Assembly (NCBI GenBank): GCA_013397075.1
Contig: VWZS01006709.1
Location: 1,121,423-1,185,422 of the forward strand
Direction: 5' to 3'
Source of the DNA: Rhabdornis inornatus
Taxonomy: Eukaryota > Chordata > Aves > Passeriformes > Rhabdornithidae
Length of the DNA stretch: 64,000 nucleotides
The stretch's first letter is position 1. Each line of letters opens with the position of its first letter. The notes under the pieces are model-generated. The model was not told where the DNA came from. It searched no databases and worked only from the letters and a program-made list of their open reading frames with translations. A program made the translations under genes and the position numbers. Positions 10,623 through 23,087 of this stretch are shown in pieces.

Positions 10623-13600
10623 TAGAAATAATATTATTGATATTTTACATACATCTTAATCTTGCAAACTCGTCCAGCATATCCAGTTTTAATTTGAGGA
10701 GGGAGATTCTTCCTGAATTTTAAGTTCACACAAAAAACAGTCTTGACTACCTCCCTACATGTATAGACTCATAATATCTAGTTATCACTTCCTTTTATGC
10801 CCCAAAGCCATGTTTAGATTCTCAGACTTAGCTAGCCACACTTCACTGTCCTTTCTTGCCTCCTGAATTTGACTAATACAAAGTTTATGGCACATTTTTT
10901 ACTTAATTTCCCACATTCCTTCATTTATTTAACAGTATTTTCCTTCTTAAATGGAAGTTGTTCAAAGTAACCAGATCAGAAGAAAATGCCAAGCCAGTGA
11001 TCTTGCCTTATTCACCAACTGTAGAAATTTTGAATTTCCTCAGTATCCAGTGATTTGATAACACTTCATCTTATATCAAAAGCATAAACTTTTGCAAATC
11101 TGGCTATAAAATAATATGAAGGGATTACCATATCCTTCATAAACTTCATCTCTTTTCAGTTATTTTATCAGAAAAGAAATACCCTGCATTTGCTGTTCCT
11201 TAAAATGTATAAAACTTGTTCATTTTCCTTTTGTCTTTTCATTTATTTTGGTAAAATTGCTATAATAAACTTTGAATTTCCTTTCCATCAGCCAAATCCT
11301 GTCTTTTTATGTTTCTAATTGCAACTTTTTGATCAGGCCTCTGTTAAAAGGATCCCTGAGAAGCACAGAGGAGACCTGAGTGGTTAGAGAGGCAATCCTT
11401 GTGCCGACATTCACATGCATCATGTCCCACATTTTCATGTTCTTCACTTGTTAAAAAATCACCTTTCTGTTAATAGATTTTGCCAGAAATACATTTTGGG
11501 AGTTAGCATGTCGAACTCCCCAGTTCATCACACTGCACAGACTGATTTGGATGTCACCTCTAAAATTATTTGGGATTAGCTTCAGTTGTCTGTCATTGCT
11601 GATTTGTTCGATGGTCTCATGTAAAACAAGAATTTATCAAATTGTTAATATTTCCTTGATCCTGATATTCCCAGCCTCTTGCTACCTGACAACCAGTAAC
11701 TTATGTATGTTTCTCTGCCTGAATTTATTATACCCAGAAATCCCAGACACTTTCAGTTTTTATGGGCCACCTCTTTGTTGCAAAAGCTAATTTTGTATTA
11801 AAACCAGTCTAGTATATTTTCCACATTCATTCATTCTTGTTACCTTCCCTCACATTCTGGGAAATATAATACAATTTTATGTCTACTTTTATTGGCTGAA
11901 CACACATAAAGAGCATCAAAGAAAATATTTTTGTATAAAATATAATCTATCTAGAGGCCAGAACTGAGATAATGTCTGTGTTGAGCACACTGGAAAGGAT
12001 GAACTTGCATTTGGAAGCATCATCATAAAAAAGGCGAGGCTGGACAGATATTGTTCATTATTAATCTCCAGTTCCCCTCAAATTCTTTACAATACCATCA
12101 AGCCAAAGGAAAGCATTATCAGCTAACAACTCTGGCTTTGCTTTTGAAAACATCTCATCTCTTTTCTGTTATACTGTACCACCAGGACATGATTGGAAAT
12201 GTCAAACCATAACAATTCTGTGAAAATAAAATGGCAAGATTCATGGTTCTATCAAATTGATGTTGGAGAAATGACAACTAACCTTGGCACTGGTCACTAA
12301 ATTAATAATATGTTCCAACGGGAAGTTTCACTTTGAAGTGTTGCTGAGTGGTGGAAAGTAAAAATATCAGAATTCAGGAAAATGAACTGCCAGGGCTGAA
12401 CCAAGAGCTCAGAGCAGACACAGTCCCAGGCAGAGCCACAGGCTCACATGTGCAAGGGGGCTCTCTGGCTTCATGGTCACTGTGGCTGCTCTTGCAGCTC
12501 CCTCCCCAAGCTCTCTGGCTATAGGGATGGAGATGAAAGTCTCATGTAGTTTCTATTCTGAATCTCTGGCAGTATCAACAAGGTACAGTTCCTCTTCTCA
12601 GCTCCCCACTGTACACATATTAAAATAAAACCTGTGACTAGCTTCTAGATATATATATCTTTTTTGATAAAAAGCTCATGTATGAAGGGCAACTTGCAGA
12701 CTCATAGAGGCAAGGCTGGGGTGCTCAGAAGCAATCAGGACAAGCTACAGCCTTTGTGTGTTTGACTGACATGCTCTCAGCCCTCAAAACTGCTGCTGAA
12801 AAGAAGCTTTCAAAACTGCTTTTGAAAGTCAAGGCCATAGTCTGCACAGCACATAAACAAACAACTTTTAGATCTTACATTGCCTTAAAATACCAGAGAA
12901 AATGGAACTCTGAAAGTGAATGTACACTGGTATTGTTCCTGGCTGTACTATATTCTACTACCTAAAAATGTCTGAATACCTCTAAACTGTCTTCAAAGGT
13001 AAAATGGCATTGTGATGCATGCAAGAGTGAGACAAAATATCAACTCCAAAGATGCAAAATAAAGCCAAAGCCTTCAACTAGGATCCTGAACGAAATTATA
13101 CTGGCTTTGAAGTTCAGAATTCAGCTAGCAATGCTTTTCTATTTTTCTCCTTTCTCCAATTCCTATTATGTGTATTTCGAACATGCTATCTGCCACAAAC
13201 TCTGCAGTAAGATGATTTTATTACTGTCTTTTTATATCAGCAGTTTAGAATGAGGCAGGGACAGTCATACAACATAAAAACAAGCAGCTGCAGAAAAAGA
13301 AAGTTGTCCTGCCTTCAGCGGTGGGTTATAAGAGATACTAAGGGAAAAGCTAAGAATCTGAGATCCACAATACACATCCAAAGGAAAAATGAACTCCAGT
13401 ATTCTGGTATTACTCTGTTTTATTTTGGCCAAAGGTTTCAGTTATGGTTTAGAGTTGATTACACATACTTCAGAGAGAAGGCCCCAAGAATTCTTTATCT
13501 CACACAGGTGGAGTCCCTCCACACCAGGGACTCTGCAGGAGCCTGTTGCTAATTTTGTGGCAAAGCATCTATTGCCTGTGCACAGTATGAGCTGCTCAAA

Positions 13601-13738
13601 CACTGACTTCACAACATCTGAGAGACTTTTTTCAGCTGAGCCAATGCCACTTTTCCTCTACTGAGGAGCAAGCTCATGGCAAGACAGAAGTTCTAAGAGA
13701 ATCTATTTCTGAGTTATCTGGGTGCATACATAGCTCCT

Positions 13739-13770
13739 GAAGATTTTTTAAAAGAATGGAAAAAATCTTC
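13739..13770. repeat. perfect 11 bp stem hairpin
   Basis: GAAGATTTTTT at 13739-13749 is matched exactly by AAAAAATCTTC at 13760-13770, leaving a 10-base loop. The stem is too short for a microRNA precursor, and it is AT-rich, so the folding energy is small. It is a structural oddity only. Confidence 0.8.
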
Positions 13771-15787
13771 TTAAATAAAAAGAAGACTTTTTACACTTTG
13801 GATCAATGAAAACTGGACAAACAGAATTTCACAAAATGTAGCAAAAAACCCTAAAACAACAATAAAGAAAAACTAGAACAAGACCTTTCTTTGAAGAAAA
13901 ACTAATAGAATTCAGATAAAGTACTTTGGAAACTGTTAGTGGGCTACTAAACTAATGCATTTGAAAGAGAAGTTCTTACTCAAACTCCAGTAGTAGAAAT
14001 TATTGTAGGATTTCTCTTTTGCACTAAAAAGGCTGGGTTTTGGCATAGGAAGCTTAGTCTGTACTTTCATTAAATTTATCAGCTTAAGGAAAATCCTCCA
14101 TTGATCAAGGCTCTGGACTTGCTTAAGGAGCTCAGATTCAATACCCACCTTTATGTCACAACAATTTCTGCAAGTTTTTTCTCAGCCTGGTAACTGAAGC
14201 AACACCATAAAAGATCAATAAATATCCAGCCACTTTGGTATCCATGCTTACATACAGTGTTTTTTTAGTGACCAAGATAGCTCAAGCTGAATAAGAAAAC
14301 ATTATTCAGTTGCAGTCTATCACTGAAAGCCTGTATTTCTTTTTCATGTAATACTCAGAGTGCCTTGAACAGCAAAACAAAATGCTAGAAAGAATCCTTA
14401 TTCGGGATATACAGCAAAACCCTCAAACAGGATCCTCTAACTCCCTGCCTGGTGCATGTTTTCCCCAGTCACTCTTATCAAGAAACATCCTCAAAAGTTA
14501 TTTGGTGCTGTTTTGAAGAGGGCACAGTAGCAACAAGTCTGTCATAACAAGGTCAACACCTGTGCTTCCCTGGCTATCTGGAATCCCAAATCCAGTCTGT
14601 ATCTTTTTGTGGTTCAGGAGTGAGACCAAGGATTTCAGTTGTCACTTGACAATGAAACACGACAGGATATGATTATCTGAATATAGAATCAGATTTCTGG
14701 GGAAGCTACCTGTCTGAAATCATTGCATCTTTATTAAATTTGACATTACATGTAGAGATAAAATAGTCAGTGACTACATTTCATTACTGTGGTAAAAAAA
14801 GACTGCTTTAATATAAAGCCTCCAGACTGTCTAAAGATTCAGATTGCATTAAAAAAACTTACTACACTGCTTTGCTCCTCAGATAAGCCTTCTGGAATGA
14901 ATGCACGTGGGCAAAGAAATACCACTCAGCACAGACTGTAGTAGCACTGTTTGTCAAAGAACAATTCAGCAAACTCAGGCATTATTTGGAGGGAATAGAG
15001 AAAGCAGAGTTTAGTCTGAGTGTGTCATGGGAATGGTGCATAAGCCAGGCTATGGATGACACACATTGGTGGGCTTTGTGTCACATATGGCTTTTATCCA
15101 TGAGGTCAGATAGCTACACCGATTTTCAGTATTACAGCCATTGAAGGAATTGTAGTTCACTGGCCCTAGCAGGTATAACATGCACAGACAGGCTGCATAT
15201 ATCTCAAAACACAGAATACTTCAATTTCTATAGTCCCAGTAGCAAAGTTCTAGCAAACCATGCCAGACAGTTCTTTTCTGGAGAGGCAGTTCAGGTAGTT
15301 ATTTATTTCCAGCATTATTGCTAGCAGATAGTTTCCAGGCATTATTAAATTCCTACTCCCTAACAACCAATTCCCTGTTATTAACATGCATTGACAGCCA
15401 CTCACTACCTGTAAATGTACAATGAATTTGGCACAAATCAAGCTTCATTTGCTGCCTGGGAATATGGATTCAGTTTGATGGACACTATCAAAAACAAACC
15501 ACAGAACTGCTTGGGGCCAGACAACACAGAGAAGCCAGAGCCAGTGAAATTTCATCCAACAGCTGGGGAAGTCAACGGGATGCCATTGCTCTGTCCGTCA
15601 GTGTTGCACAGTACAAAAGGACAGAAGTAATTCTCCGTATTTCTAGCAAATTAGAATGAGTTTTCCAGGCTCACAAAAATTTTCCATTCCATTATCAAAC
15701 AAATAAAAACGATGATAGTGAAAATTGAGAAGTCTCTATTATTTTTAAGAATAATTCAAATGCACCTGTTGATTATTGATGCATTGA

Positions 15788-15814
15788 CAGTTAATGCACT
15801 GAAGCATTAAACTG
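15788..15814. repeat. short imperfect hairpin
   Basis: CAGTTAATGC at 15788-15797 pairs with GCATTAAACTG at 15804-15814, with one extra A as a bulge and a 6-base loop. It lies in an AT-rich patch with several TTAATGCA-like words. No function is assigned. Confidence 0.6.
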
Positions 15815-16595
15815 AGAGGTCTTTTCAGCTACCTAGGAATACATATGTCAATTTGTTTATCTAGCTACCAAATTTCAAAGTAGACTCTTCTGACGGTCCC
15901 CCTCACTCCCTCTGGGACCATTTTGCTCCCATGTGGGGCTAGAACTGCTCTAGTTTATAATATCATGGACCTTCCTCCTCCACTCTGGGAAAAGAGGTTT
16001 TGAGCACTTGCAGAGGTGCAGTCATGAGCATAGAGAGACAAAAATGTCTGCAAAAAAAGTTTATCCTAATTTAGTAATTGAGGAGTTGGGTCTAAACCAG
16101 AGAAGAGTAGAGATTCCCTAAGTTCTGAGGAAAACACAAAACTTGTAAACTCTGTGTTGCACTAATCGTTTTCTCTCTCCTTAATGGAGCCCTGTTGAAG
16201 AAAATGAGCCCTCTCTTATTCACTTTCCCATACTATTTGCCATCCATGAAGGGAGTTTATATCAGGCAGAAAAACTGGCTAGTGATGATTAGGCAGAAAA
16301 AAGTAATTAGCAGAAGACGGTCTGATCAGGGAGCAAGAACTGAAAACTCAGGGAACTGTCAAGTTCCTTGGTCAAGAGAAGCATGGGTAATAAACCTTAC
16401 ACTAAAACATGATTGGGTTTGAAGAGGAAATGTTTTGAAATAGAGGAACTGAGAGAGAAAAGTTAATATTGATACTGGGATTTATAATAATAGAGTGGTT
16501 GCAAATGAAGCTTTTAAAGCTTCTTGAAAAAAAATCCATTATTCTTTATTTTTAATTTTGTTTGTAGAATAGAGAAAATTGTCCTAACTTTTCAG

Positions 16596-16649
16596 CCATG
16601 GAAAAAGCCCACAATGTTTTGCTCAAATTTCCAGCAATGTGAACAATCA
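16596..16649 (+). other. weak candidate exon
   Basis: The 3' splice-like CCTAACTTTTCAG ends at 16595 and a 5' splice-like GTAAGTGA starts at 16650. The 54 bases between are a multiple of three and open in one frame (Pro-Trp-Lys-Lys-Pro-Thr-Met-Phe...). A CCATGG start context gives an alternative frame that stops after 14 codons. The CTAAC that could be the branch point is too close to the AG to work well, which lowers confidence. I do not recognise the peptide. Confidence 0.12.
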
Positions 16650-18500
16650 GTAAGTGACCAATTTTAATGAGACTTCCAAGAGTCATTAGAAAGCTAATGG
16701 TTTCTCAGATTATTACACTTTGTCAGTTGATTACCTTGCTTTGTGTTGGGAGTGCATGTGATTACTGCCTTACAGGGATCAGCAGCAGCACCTCTTATAT
16801 CCAAAACAATGGGAAGTTGTGAAAAGTTGGACTTTTCCTCCTTGGCCTGGGCTTTGCCCTCAGCTCCTTCCCAGGGAGCCGGCAGAGCTGGTGCCCAGCT
16901 TGGCTCTGCATCCCATTTCTGCCTTATACTTGTCCTAACTCACTGCATAACCCAAGCAGTAAATGCCTTGGGTGGCTGCTGGGGCTGGCTCAGAGACCTC
17001 ATTTCACAGAGCACTTGAGCCCCAAGAGGAGAATAAACACAGTATTAAAGCTGAATTTCTTTCCAGTAATATATTTCCATGTGCTGTTCACCACCTCCTG
17101 TGGTGTTTAAGCCCTGATACAGGGCTTAATACACCCCTTAAATACAGCACTGATATGTAGTCTCTATGAGAATTAATTATTCAGAGTATGTATAATCAAT
17201 TCTTCTCCCTGAAATTCCACTCCTTGTAAAAATTCTAAAAAATGAGAGAAAATATCTCGGAAGTCACACTGACATTTCCAAGGGAGGATTCCTAGATGTG
17301 GCTGTCCTTAGGCAGTACCACTTACTGTTCAAAAGGTGAAGATGGACTTTTGCCAAAGGCAAAACATGATTATTTTGAGGGTGATTATGGTCCAGTTGCA
17401 TTAAATCCCTCTGGAAATAGCTGCATTGTCTTGAAGGCTTTCCAGGTTAAGTGTTGTCACGTTTATCATGGCAAATGCAGAGTATCATCAAGAGATGTGT
17501 TTGCAGATTTTGGCTAACACCTCAAAACTGAATCAGCTCTGTTATTGCCTTTATGCTGACATCTGTTTCTCCCTAAAGCTGTGTAAATAACTGGCCAACA
17601 CAGCTGACAGGGAGGGGACAGATACAAATCAAAAAGGAAAAGCGCCTCTGGGACATTTTTCAGGCCTCCTGACAATAAATTTCAAATGCTGCTACTTTCT
17701 TATGGCATGTAGTTAGACCCTAGGCTGTACTAGACCCCCTACTGTAGGGTGAATCGCTCTGTGACACAATTCTTGGTTTTATACTGCAGTAGGGTCACAT
17801 TCCTAGTGTTCCCCATACTAAGGAAGTGAAAGGATACATGTTTATGCATGAGAGCTCTAATGATGCCATATTGAGGGTAAGAAGTTTAAGATCAGGAGAC
17901 ATGGTAAAAAGAATTATCCTTCCAATCACTTGTGCTGAGAAGAGGAGAGCCCTGAATTGAGGGTTATACTGCTTGAAACAGTCCCAGTGAAGCCTCCTCT
18001 GAACATAGTTTATTGTGTACATTTGGAATATCCCACCTGGCTCTTTTTTTCACAGAGAAGGATTTAAAGATAGTAAAGAACACATTCTTCACTCAGACCT
18101 ATCTTCATGTATTACGAATGGAGAAGTGACAGTGAAAAACAAAGCTCAGCCAAGTGGAAGAAAGTGGCTAAGTTATTTTGTTTATTATATCCATTACAGT
18201 TATGCCCAGGGACACGATGAGTCTAGGGCTCTGTTATGCAAAATCACTGTGCAGCACAGAGTAAGAGCTGGTGTGAGTTCTGAAGAGCTCACAGCCAAAC
18301 AGACAAGCTGAAAGCCACTGCAGACACCAAGCACACAAAAGGGTTGGAAACACAGCTGTCCTGGAGAGCTTCTTCTCAGGGTCATAAGAACAGCTTTATT
18401 ATTTTTCTATTGTCAAGACTGAATTGGGGTGGGGGAAGGTACAAATAAATTACTGGTGGGAAAGAATGAGCAAAGTGGAAAACCAAAGTGTCAAGACAAT

Positions 18501-18545
18501 GAGGAGAGGAAGGAGGAAGGAGGAGAAAGCAGAAGCAGCAGAAGG
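18501..18545 (+). repeat. purine-rich GGA/GAA tract
   Basis: About 45 bases that are nearly all A and G in words such as GAGGAGAGGAAGGAGG, ending in AGAAGCAGCAGAAG. Such mirror-like purine tracts can form triplex DNA, and in RNA they resemble splice-enhancer sequence. In this setting it is most simply low-complexity DNA. Confidence 0.65.
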
Positions 18546-19755
18546 CACTGAACTGCACAAGGTCCTGCAAGGTAGCACTTGCACTATAGACTGGGGATAG
18601 AAACAGGCATGAAGACACCTGCCAAAATATTTACAAAAACCACAAAAGAACAAATGTCATATTCCAGATATTGCTATTGTAGCAATATCATACACTGATT
18701 AAAATGACAGATATCAATCCTACATTGAAAGTAGAGGCTAACAAAAGGCATGGCTGCATTGTACTCTCTTTTGCCATGTGTATAATTTTCCTGTTCACTA
18801 CTACACATTAGAAATATGAATTTTAAAAAATTCCCAAGGCTCCAGGTTAGGAATTTCATTCCTGAAATTAAAGGGTTTGGAGTTTTCCTGGAGTGTCATT
18901 CCATGCTGTAGTATAGAACACAGACAGGTACTTTTGAAAGAAAACCATCAGGTCTTACAGGTGAACTACAAAATGTCAGTTGCCAACAAAATTCTTTCTT
19001 AAGAGTGTATTTTGGTCCTTGATCTAGACACTTTGGAGAAAATATTACTGCAAAATCATTAGACAACATTTAATAGCCTCATTAAACACTATCAAGCTGA
19101 TATCATTGAGCTACAAAAATCAATCAGATAGGTTTGACAGATCCGTAGGAGCAGCAGAAGGACTCCCAGTTAGTGAGGCTGAAGGTGGAGCTGCCACAGT
19201 GACTTTCTGCACTGGGGACATTATGACTGTTTAAATTGTTTCAGAGCTGTCTTAAAACTGTGCACAGGAATGATTCTAGAACAACTGACAATAAAATGAT
19301 GAGCCTTTAATTCTTTAGGTCTTGGGGGAAACAAGAATCTGTTTTGCACACAAGTTTCTGGTAACTTTCCAATTCTTGGAGACAATTTACAATAGCTTAG
19401 CAGCAAACAAACAAGTATTCTTTTCTTATTTATGCCAAAACCAAAAAGACTAGAAAGATACATGTACAGAAAATAATCTTCACTGCCAAACCCACAAAAG
19501 CTTCTCCTGAAGTTACAGAGCTGCAGCTTCAGCAAGGAGTGCATTTAAGGCTGCCTTCCTTGTCTCACACTGTATGCCAAGGGTGACCTCTCACTCTGCT
19601 CACATCTGCTCTGGGCTTCTCTGTGAGCAGAGCAGCTGCCTATGCCTTCAGCAGCACCACTAGGATCAGTTCCTCCATCACCCCCATCTCAGTGCATCAC
19701 TGCCTTGAGACCCAACACTACTATAGTCTGCTCTCCAAAAACATCTCAATAGCTG

Positions 19756-19761
19756 ATGTGG
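19756..19761. repeat. left target-site duplication of solo LTR
   Basis: ATGTGG here matches ATGTGT at 21054-21059 in five of six bases. The first five, ATGTG, are identical and flank an element that starts with TG and ends with CA. A 5 bp duplication is typical of ERVL-type integration and 6 bp of ERVK-type. The mismatch leaves the class open. Confidence 0.6.
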
Positions 19762-19883
19762 TGGGTCTAGCGCCGGCCAAATTGCCAGTGCGCCCACTAA
19801 AATTATTTACGCATTTCCTGCTGTGAGATAGGATTAGAAGGAAGGCAAAGCAGGCTCAAACTTTAAAGGGTATAAAGGAAAAC

Positions 19884-19889
19884 TTTATT
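19884..19889 (-). promoter_or_regulatory. LTR polyadenylation signal AATAAA
   Basis: TTTATT on the plus strand reads AATAAA on the minus strand, the orientation of the LTR. It sits about 120 bases before the LTR 3' end. It could still end transcripts read leftward through this site. Confidence 0.55.
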
Positions 19890-20466
19890 AAAAGAAACTA
19901 AATGAAAAAATAATAAGAATCAGAATAAAACCTTCAGAACACTTCTCCTCCCCCACACCCTCTTTCATTTCACACTCACAATGTACAGAAAAAAAATCAG
20001 TCAGTTTACCATCTCTAGAACAGTCCTTCTTCAGTTCCCTTAGGGAGAAGAGTCTCTCTTGCCATGACATGGAGACTCCTCCACAAGAAAACAGTTCTCT
20101 CATGGCTTCAATGTCACAGCGAACAAGCCACCCATGAGAATGCAAATCTGATCACTATGTAAAAGTCCCTCCCCTTCATTTACAGCTTTCCCCACAACTG
20201 TTTTCGAGGCTCACTCTTTAGCTAATGGGGTACACTTTTAAGCATGAGCTGTTCAGAAGCAAAGTCTCTCTTCATCTATCTCTGAGATCATCTTCGTCTC
20301 TGGGAACAGAGATCTTTCCTGGGGGCAAACGGTCTTCATCACTCTTCTCTCCCTGTTCAAGCTTCTCATGGGATTACAACTACTTCAATATCTGCTTGCT
20401 TTAGCATAGATGCCTTTGCTCATATCTACAATTTGAATGCTTCAACCGCCCCATGATTTTTCCATG

Positions 20467-20473
20467 ATTTATA
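20467..20473 (-). promoter_or_regulatory. possible TATA box of the LTR
   Basis: ATTTATA on the plus strand reads TATAAAT on the minus strand, in the sense of the LTR and between the CpG-rich 5' part and the AATAAA. The distance to the AATAAA is nearly 600 bases, so R would be long if this is the promoter. This is a motif match only. Confidence 0.2.
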
Positions 20474-20729
20474 GGGATATTCAATATATCACAGTCCATC
20501 ACCATAGCTTACAAGAGAATTTCAGTCCAAATTAGGGCATCTCCTCATCCCCTCCCATCTGGGACCTGACTTCTTCTTGTCTGACCTCGATGTCCCCATG
20601 TTGTTTCTCTGTGTGTCTTTACTGCATCCTTTTCATTCACTCAAGAGAGGATGGAAGGTCTGCAAGTCTCATCTGTGCAGTAAAGAGTCAATATCTCTCC
20701 TGAGGCCTGCAGATGGTGGTATGATCCCT

Positions 20730-20975
20730 GCCGGGTGGCGGCCAAAGCTGTTTTCAGTGGAGAATTTTTCGGCGGCCGCGCTGAGGGGTGGCTAGGGTCT
20801 CGACAGCCCGGCTAGAACTCAGAGGCGGCACCCGCGGGCCGATGGCTTTCCCTCCCCCTTGCCCGGTGATTTCTGGTGAAACTCAGCAGCGGCAGCATTT
20901 CAGCCACACCACGGCCGACCGATCACACTGGGGAAGAAACCCAGCCCTGCCAGACCTGCTGAGAAGCCGGAAGCA
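20730..20975. promoter_or_regulatory. CpG-dense patch in the 5' part of the LTR
   Basis: About 18 CpGs fall in roughly 245 bases, including GCGGCCGC and CCGCGG, in a window that is otherwise CpG-poor. On the minus strand this is about 80-320 bases from the LTR start, that is, in U3. Methylated CpGs decay quickly, so retention suggests a fairly recent insertion or a germline-unmethylated, possibly promoter-active, LTR. Confidence 0.6.
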
Positions 20976-21053
20976 AAAGAGAGATTCCCAGGGCTTTTTC
21001 GTCTTTACGTGCATGTTCACAAAGGCGCATCTAACTTTTTCATTGGTGTAACA

Positions 21054-21059
21054 ATGTGT
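21054..21059. repeat. right target-site duplication of solo LTR
   Basis: ATGTGT follows the terminal CA of the LTR and matches the left flank ATGTGG in the first five bases. Confidence 0.6.
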
Positions 21060-23087
21060 CGATATTAAAAATCAGCCACTGATTGTTCTTTTGTCAGGTC
21101 TAAAGGAAGCTGCCAAGGTCCTTACAGGGAATTATTTCCATAACTGGTTCCTTTCCTTCCTAACCAAGAAATAAATTAATACAAAGCCAGCACAGGTTGC
21201 ATTCATTTTTGTACTTAGATTTTGAACATAATTTCATCTTTTAAAGTTTGAATTTCTGCTTATTCTTTCTTTCATTCATGTGTATTTGAACTTGAATAAA
21301 GCCAAAACTTCTAAGGAGAGGCTAGAAGCTGAAAAGGGGACAAAATGTGATTTCAAGTTTGGGAATTTCCTAATACAACACCCTTTAAAAATTATAGGTA
21401 ATATTATATTGCTATATGTATTTTTATTTTCTCAGAAAGCCTTTTTAGTTGTGGAAAAAAATAACATAAGTGAGAGAAGAGAAATTTTGGTTACTTCCTC
21501 TCTTGTCAGCACAGTAATGAAGACAACTGAAGCAAACCCCCATGTTCTGCATCATCAGGAGCAAGGCAGTTTCTTTTTTTTTTTTCAGCCATAAATCTTG
21601 GTGTCAGTGTCCCTGGAGATTTAATCATTTTTCTCTTTATCCAGAAATATTTACCTTAGCTTTCAAAATGTTTGAATTTGGGAAGAAAAGAGCTCATCAC
21701 TTTGTGTGTAATTTCAGCTGAAACTAATTCCAAAAAGCTCTGGTGATATACACTGAGCATTCCAGTTGTACAGTACAGTAAAGCCTCTCACATTTCTGCT
21801 CAAGGTACTGACAGAAATTGGTTGCTCTGTGGAGGTAGTTTGTCAATAGGAGTGAGGCAGACCCAGACTCAGTGAGGTGCTTTGGGGAATACCAAAAGAG
21901 GAATCTGATAACCTGGAGCAGCTTGTTATTGTGTTCTTATACAAGCTTTAGTATTTCTACCACATAAAATATTCCTTTATCCCTAAAGAGGCAGCAAGAA
22001 TGAACTAGTTTTGCTAGATTTTACCAGATAAGACTTCAAGGTATTAATTAAACTGTTACTTCCAAAAGACAGAAATTCTCTGTAAGAGTATCTTTTAGCT
22101 GAAATTAATTAAAGCAAGTGGTCACTATTTTCCCCACCACAGAAAAATACAGTCACTGTGTTCCCAAATCCACAGGAGACGGGCAATCCTGACTTAGTTT
22201 TAATTTTGCTTAGAATTTTTTTTTCTGCCACTCAAACATGAAGTTCAAATTAATAAAAAAATTCCACTTCAGAAAGTCATGTTGGCTTTCTCTTGCCTTG
22301 CCATAGCCTGAAGTGGGCTCTGGCTGCTCAGATGTCTCTTGAGCTGGCTATAAGGCTGGTAGAACAGTAGTGACAGAGTAAGAGGAGCAGAAGTTAAATA
22401 ATTTTCCCTCCTAAAATAGTGAAAGATAGAATTGTTAGATCAAAACATCAATAGCGAAGAGAAGGAGCTGCAGATACGTTTCTGCTTCAGCACTGCTATC
22501 AGCAAGGAGACTTGCCCATGGAAGACTGAATGAATATGAAGCAATGCCTGGCCAGTGGCCATTGACCGGCTGCACAAAGGCAAAGCCATTCCCTTCGTGG
22601 TGGCCTGGCTGCTGGGGAACCTCTGGCCAGACACACACTTGCCTGTCTGTAAAACAACTCAGACAATGATTAACCCTGCAGGCAGCAGCTAGAATTTGGG
22701 CTGGAAAGCACAGAGCAGCAAGGAGGGGTTATTAGAGCAGCGGGCAGTGCGAAGGGCCTTGCTGGTGCTGTGTGTGACTTGCACATGAAAGTTCTGTGTG
22801 GTTCCCTGAGACTGGGCAACTACCTCACCCAGAGCACACAGCTCCAGAGGAGGAAGATGACCCTGAGAAAAAAGCAGCCCAAATATCAGGCTTTGTGAAT
22901 ATTTCCATTTTCGCCAAGAGAGGCAGCAGCACTGCCTGCATTTGCACAGCACTACACTCTTCCCTCTCCCCCGCCTGCCCCACTGCTCTGCCCGCCTGTC
23001 CTGCTGTGGCACGGAAACCACTTCCTAAAGCAGAGGATGTGGTTAACAGGGACAAGAATCCTTTAAAGCCAGCCTAGTTAAGCAGGC
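21060..23087. other. noncoding DNA, becoming G+C-richer toward the minisatellite
   Basis: 21060-22680 is AT-rich with no recognisable gene; a T-run followed by CAG at about 21570-21587 is not followed by a good donor. From about 22480 the sequence becomes richer in G+C, and short frames open on both strands (for example 22689-23021 minus and 22796-23077 plus). None resembles a known family. TTTGGGCTGGAAAGCA at about 22695 recalls the CR1 relic near 24620, but the match stops there. Confidence 0.5.

Larger units (their letters stand above)
9421..12300. other. AT-rich, T-biased noncoding block
   Basis: Composition changes sharply at about 9420. The following 2.9 kb is very AT-rich, poor in CpG and biased to T on the plus strand. 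At 9661-9785 it is almost pure A/T. That tract yields only a low-complexity Ile/Phe/Tyr frame on the minus strand, which I do not count as a gene. A plus-strand frame at 10281-10622 is interrupted once (see its own entry). I could not identify paired LTRs, terminal inverted repeats or a transposase, although an old insertion is possible. Confidence 0.5.
12301..19755. other. noncoding DNA, no gene recognised
   Basis: Ordinary moderately AT-rich sequence. It contains two hairpins (13739-13770 and 15788-15814), a weak candidate exon (16596-16649) and a purine-rich tract (18501-18545). Open frames of 60-107 codons occur on both strands but show no family resemblance, and none has a convincing pair of splice sites apart from the 16596-16649 candidate. 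No CR1 or LTR sequence was noticed before 19756. Confidence 0.55.
19762..21053 (-). mobile_element. solo LTR of an avian endogenous retrovirus
   Basis: On the minus strand the element starts TGTTACACC and ends with GGCGCTAGACCCA, giving the canonical TG...CA termini and about 1,292 bp. A short duplication of ATGTG flanks both ends. The minus strand has AATAAA (plus 19884-19889) about 120 bases before its 3' end, as expected for the R/U5 part. The other end carries a CpG-dense patch. No primer-binding site, gag, pol or env lies beside it, so it is a solitary LTR left by LTR-LTR recombination. The sequence resembles long LTRs I associate with songbird ERVs (recollection, not a search). Open frames inside it, such as 20577-20795 and 20788-21051, are shadows. 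Confidence 0.75.

Noticed and set aside
20577..21051. Two plus-strand open frames inside the LTR
   Set aside because: They run opposite to the LTR and contain no gag, pol or env signature; they are shadows in CpG-rich U3.
22690..22710. Possible CR1 start TTTGGGCTGGAAAGCA
   Set aside because: Similarity to the CR1 tail ends after about 16 bases and no GATC...TCCAACC part follows.
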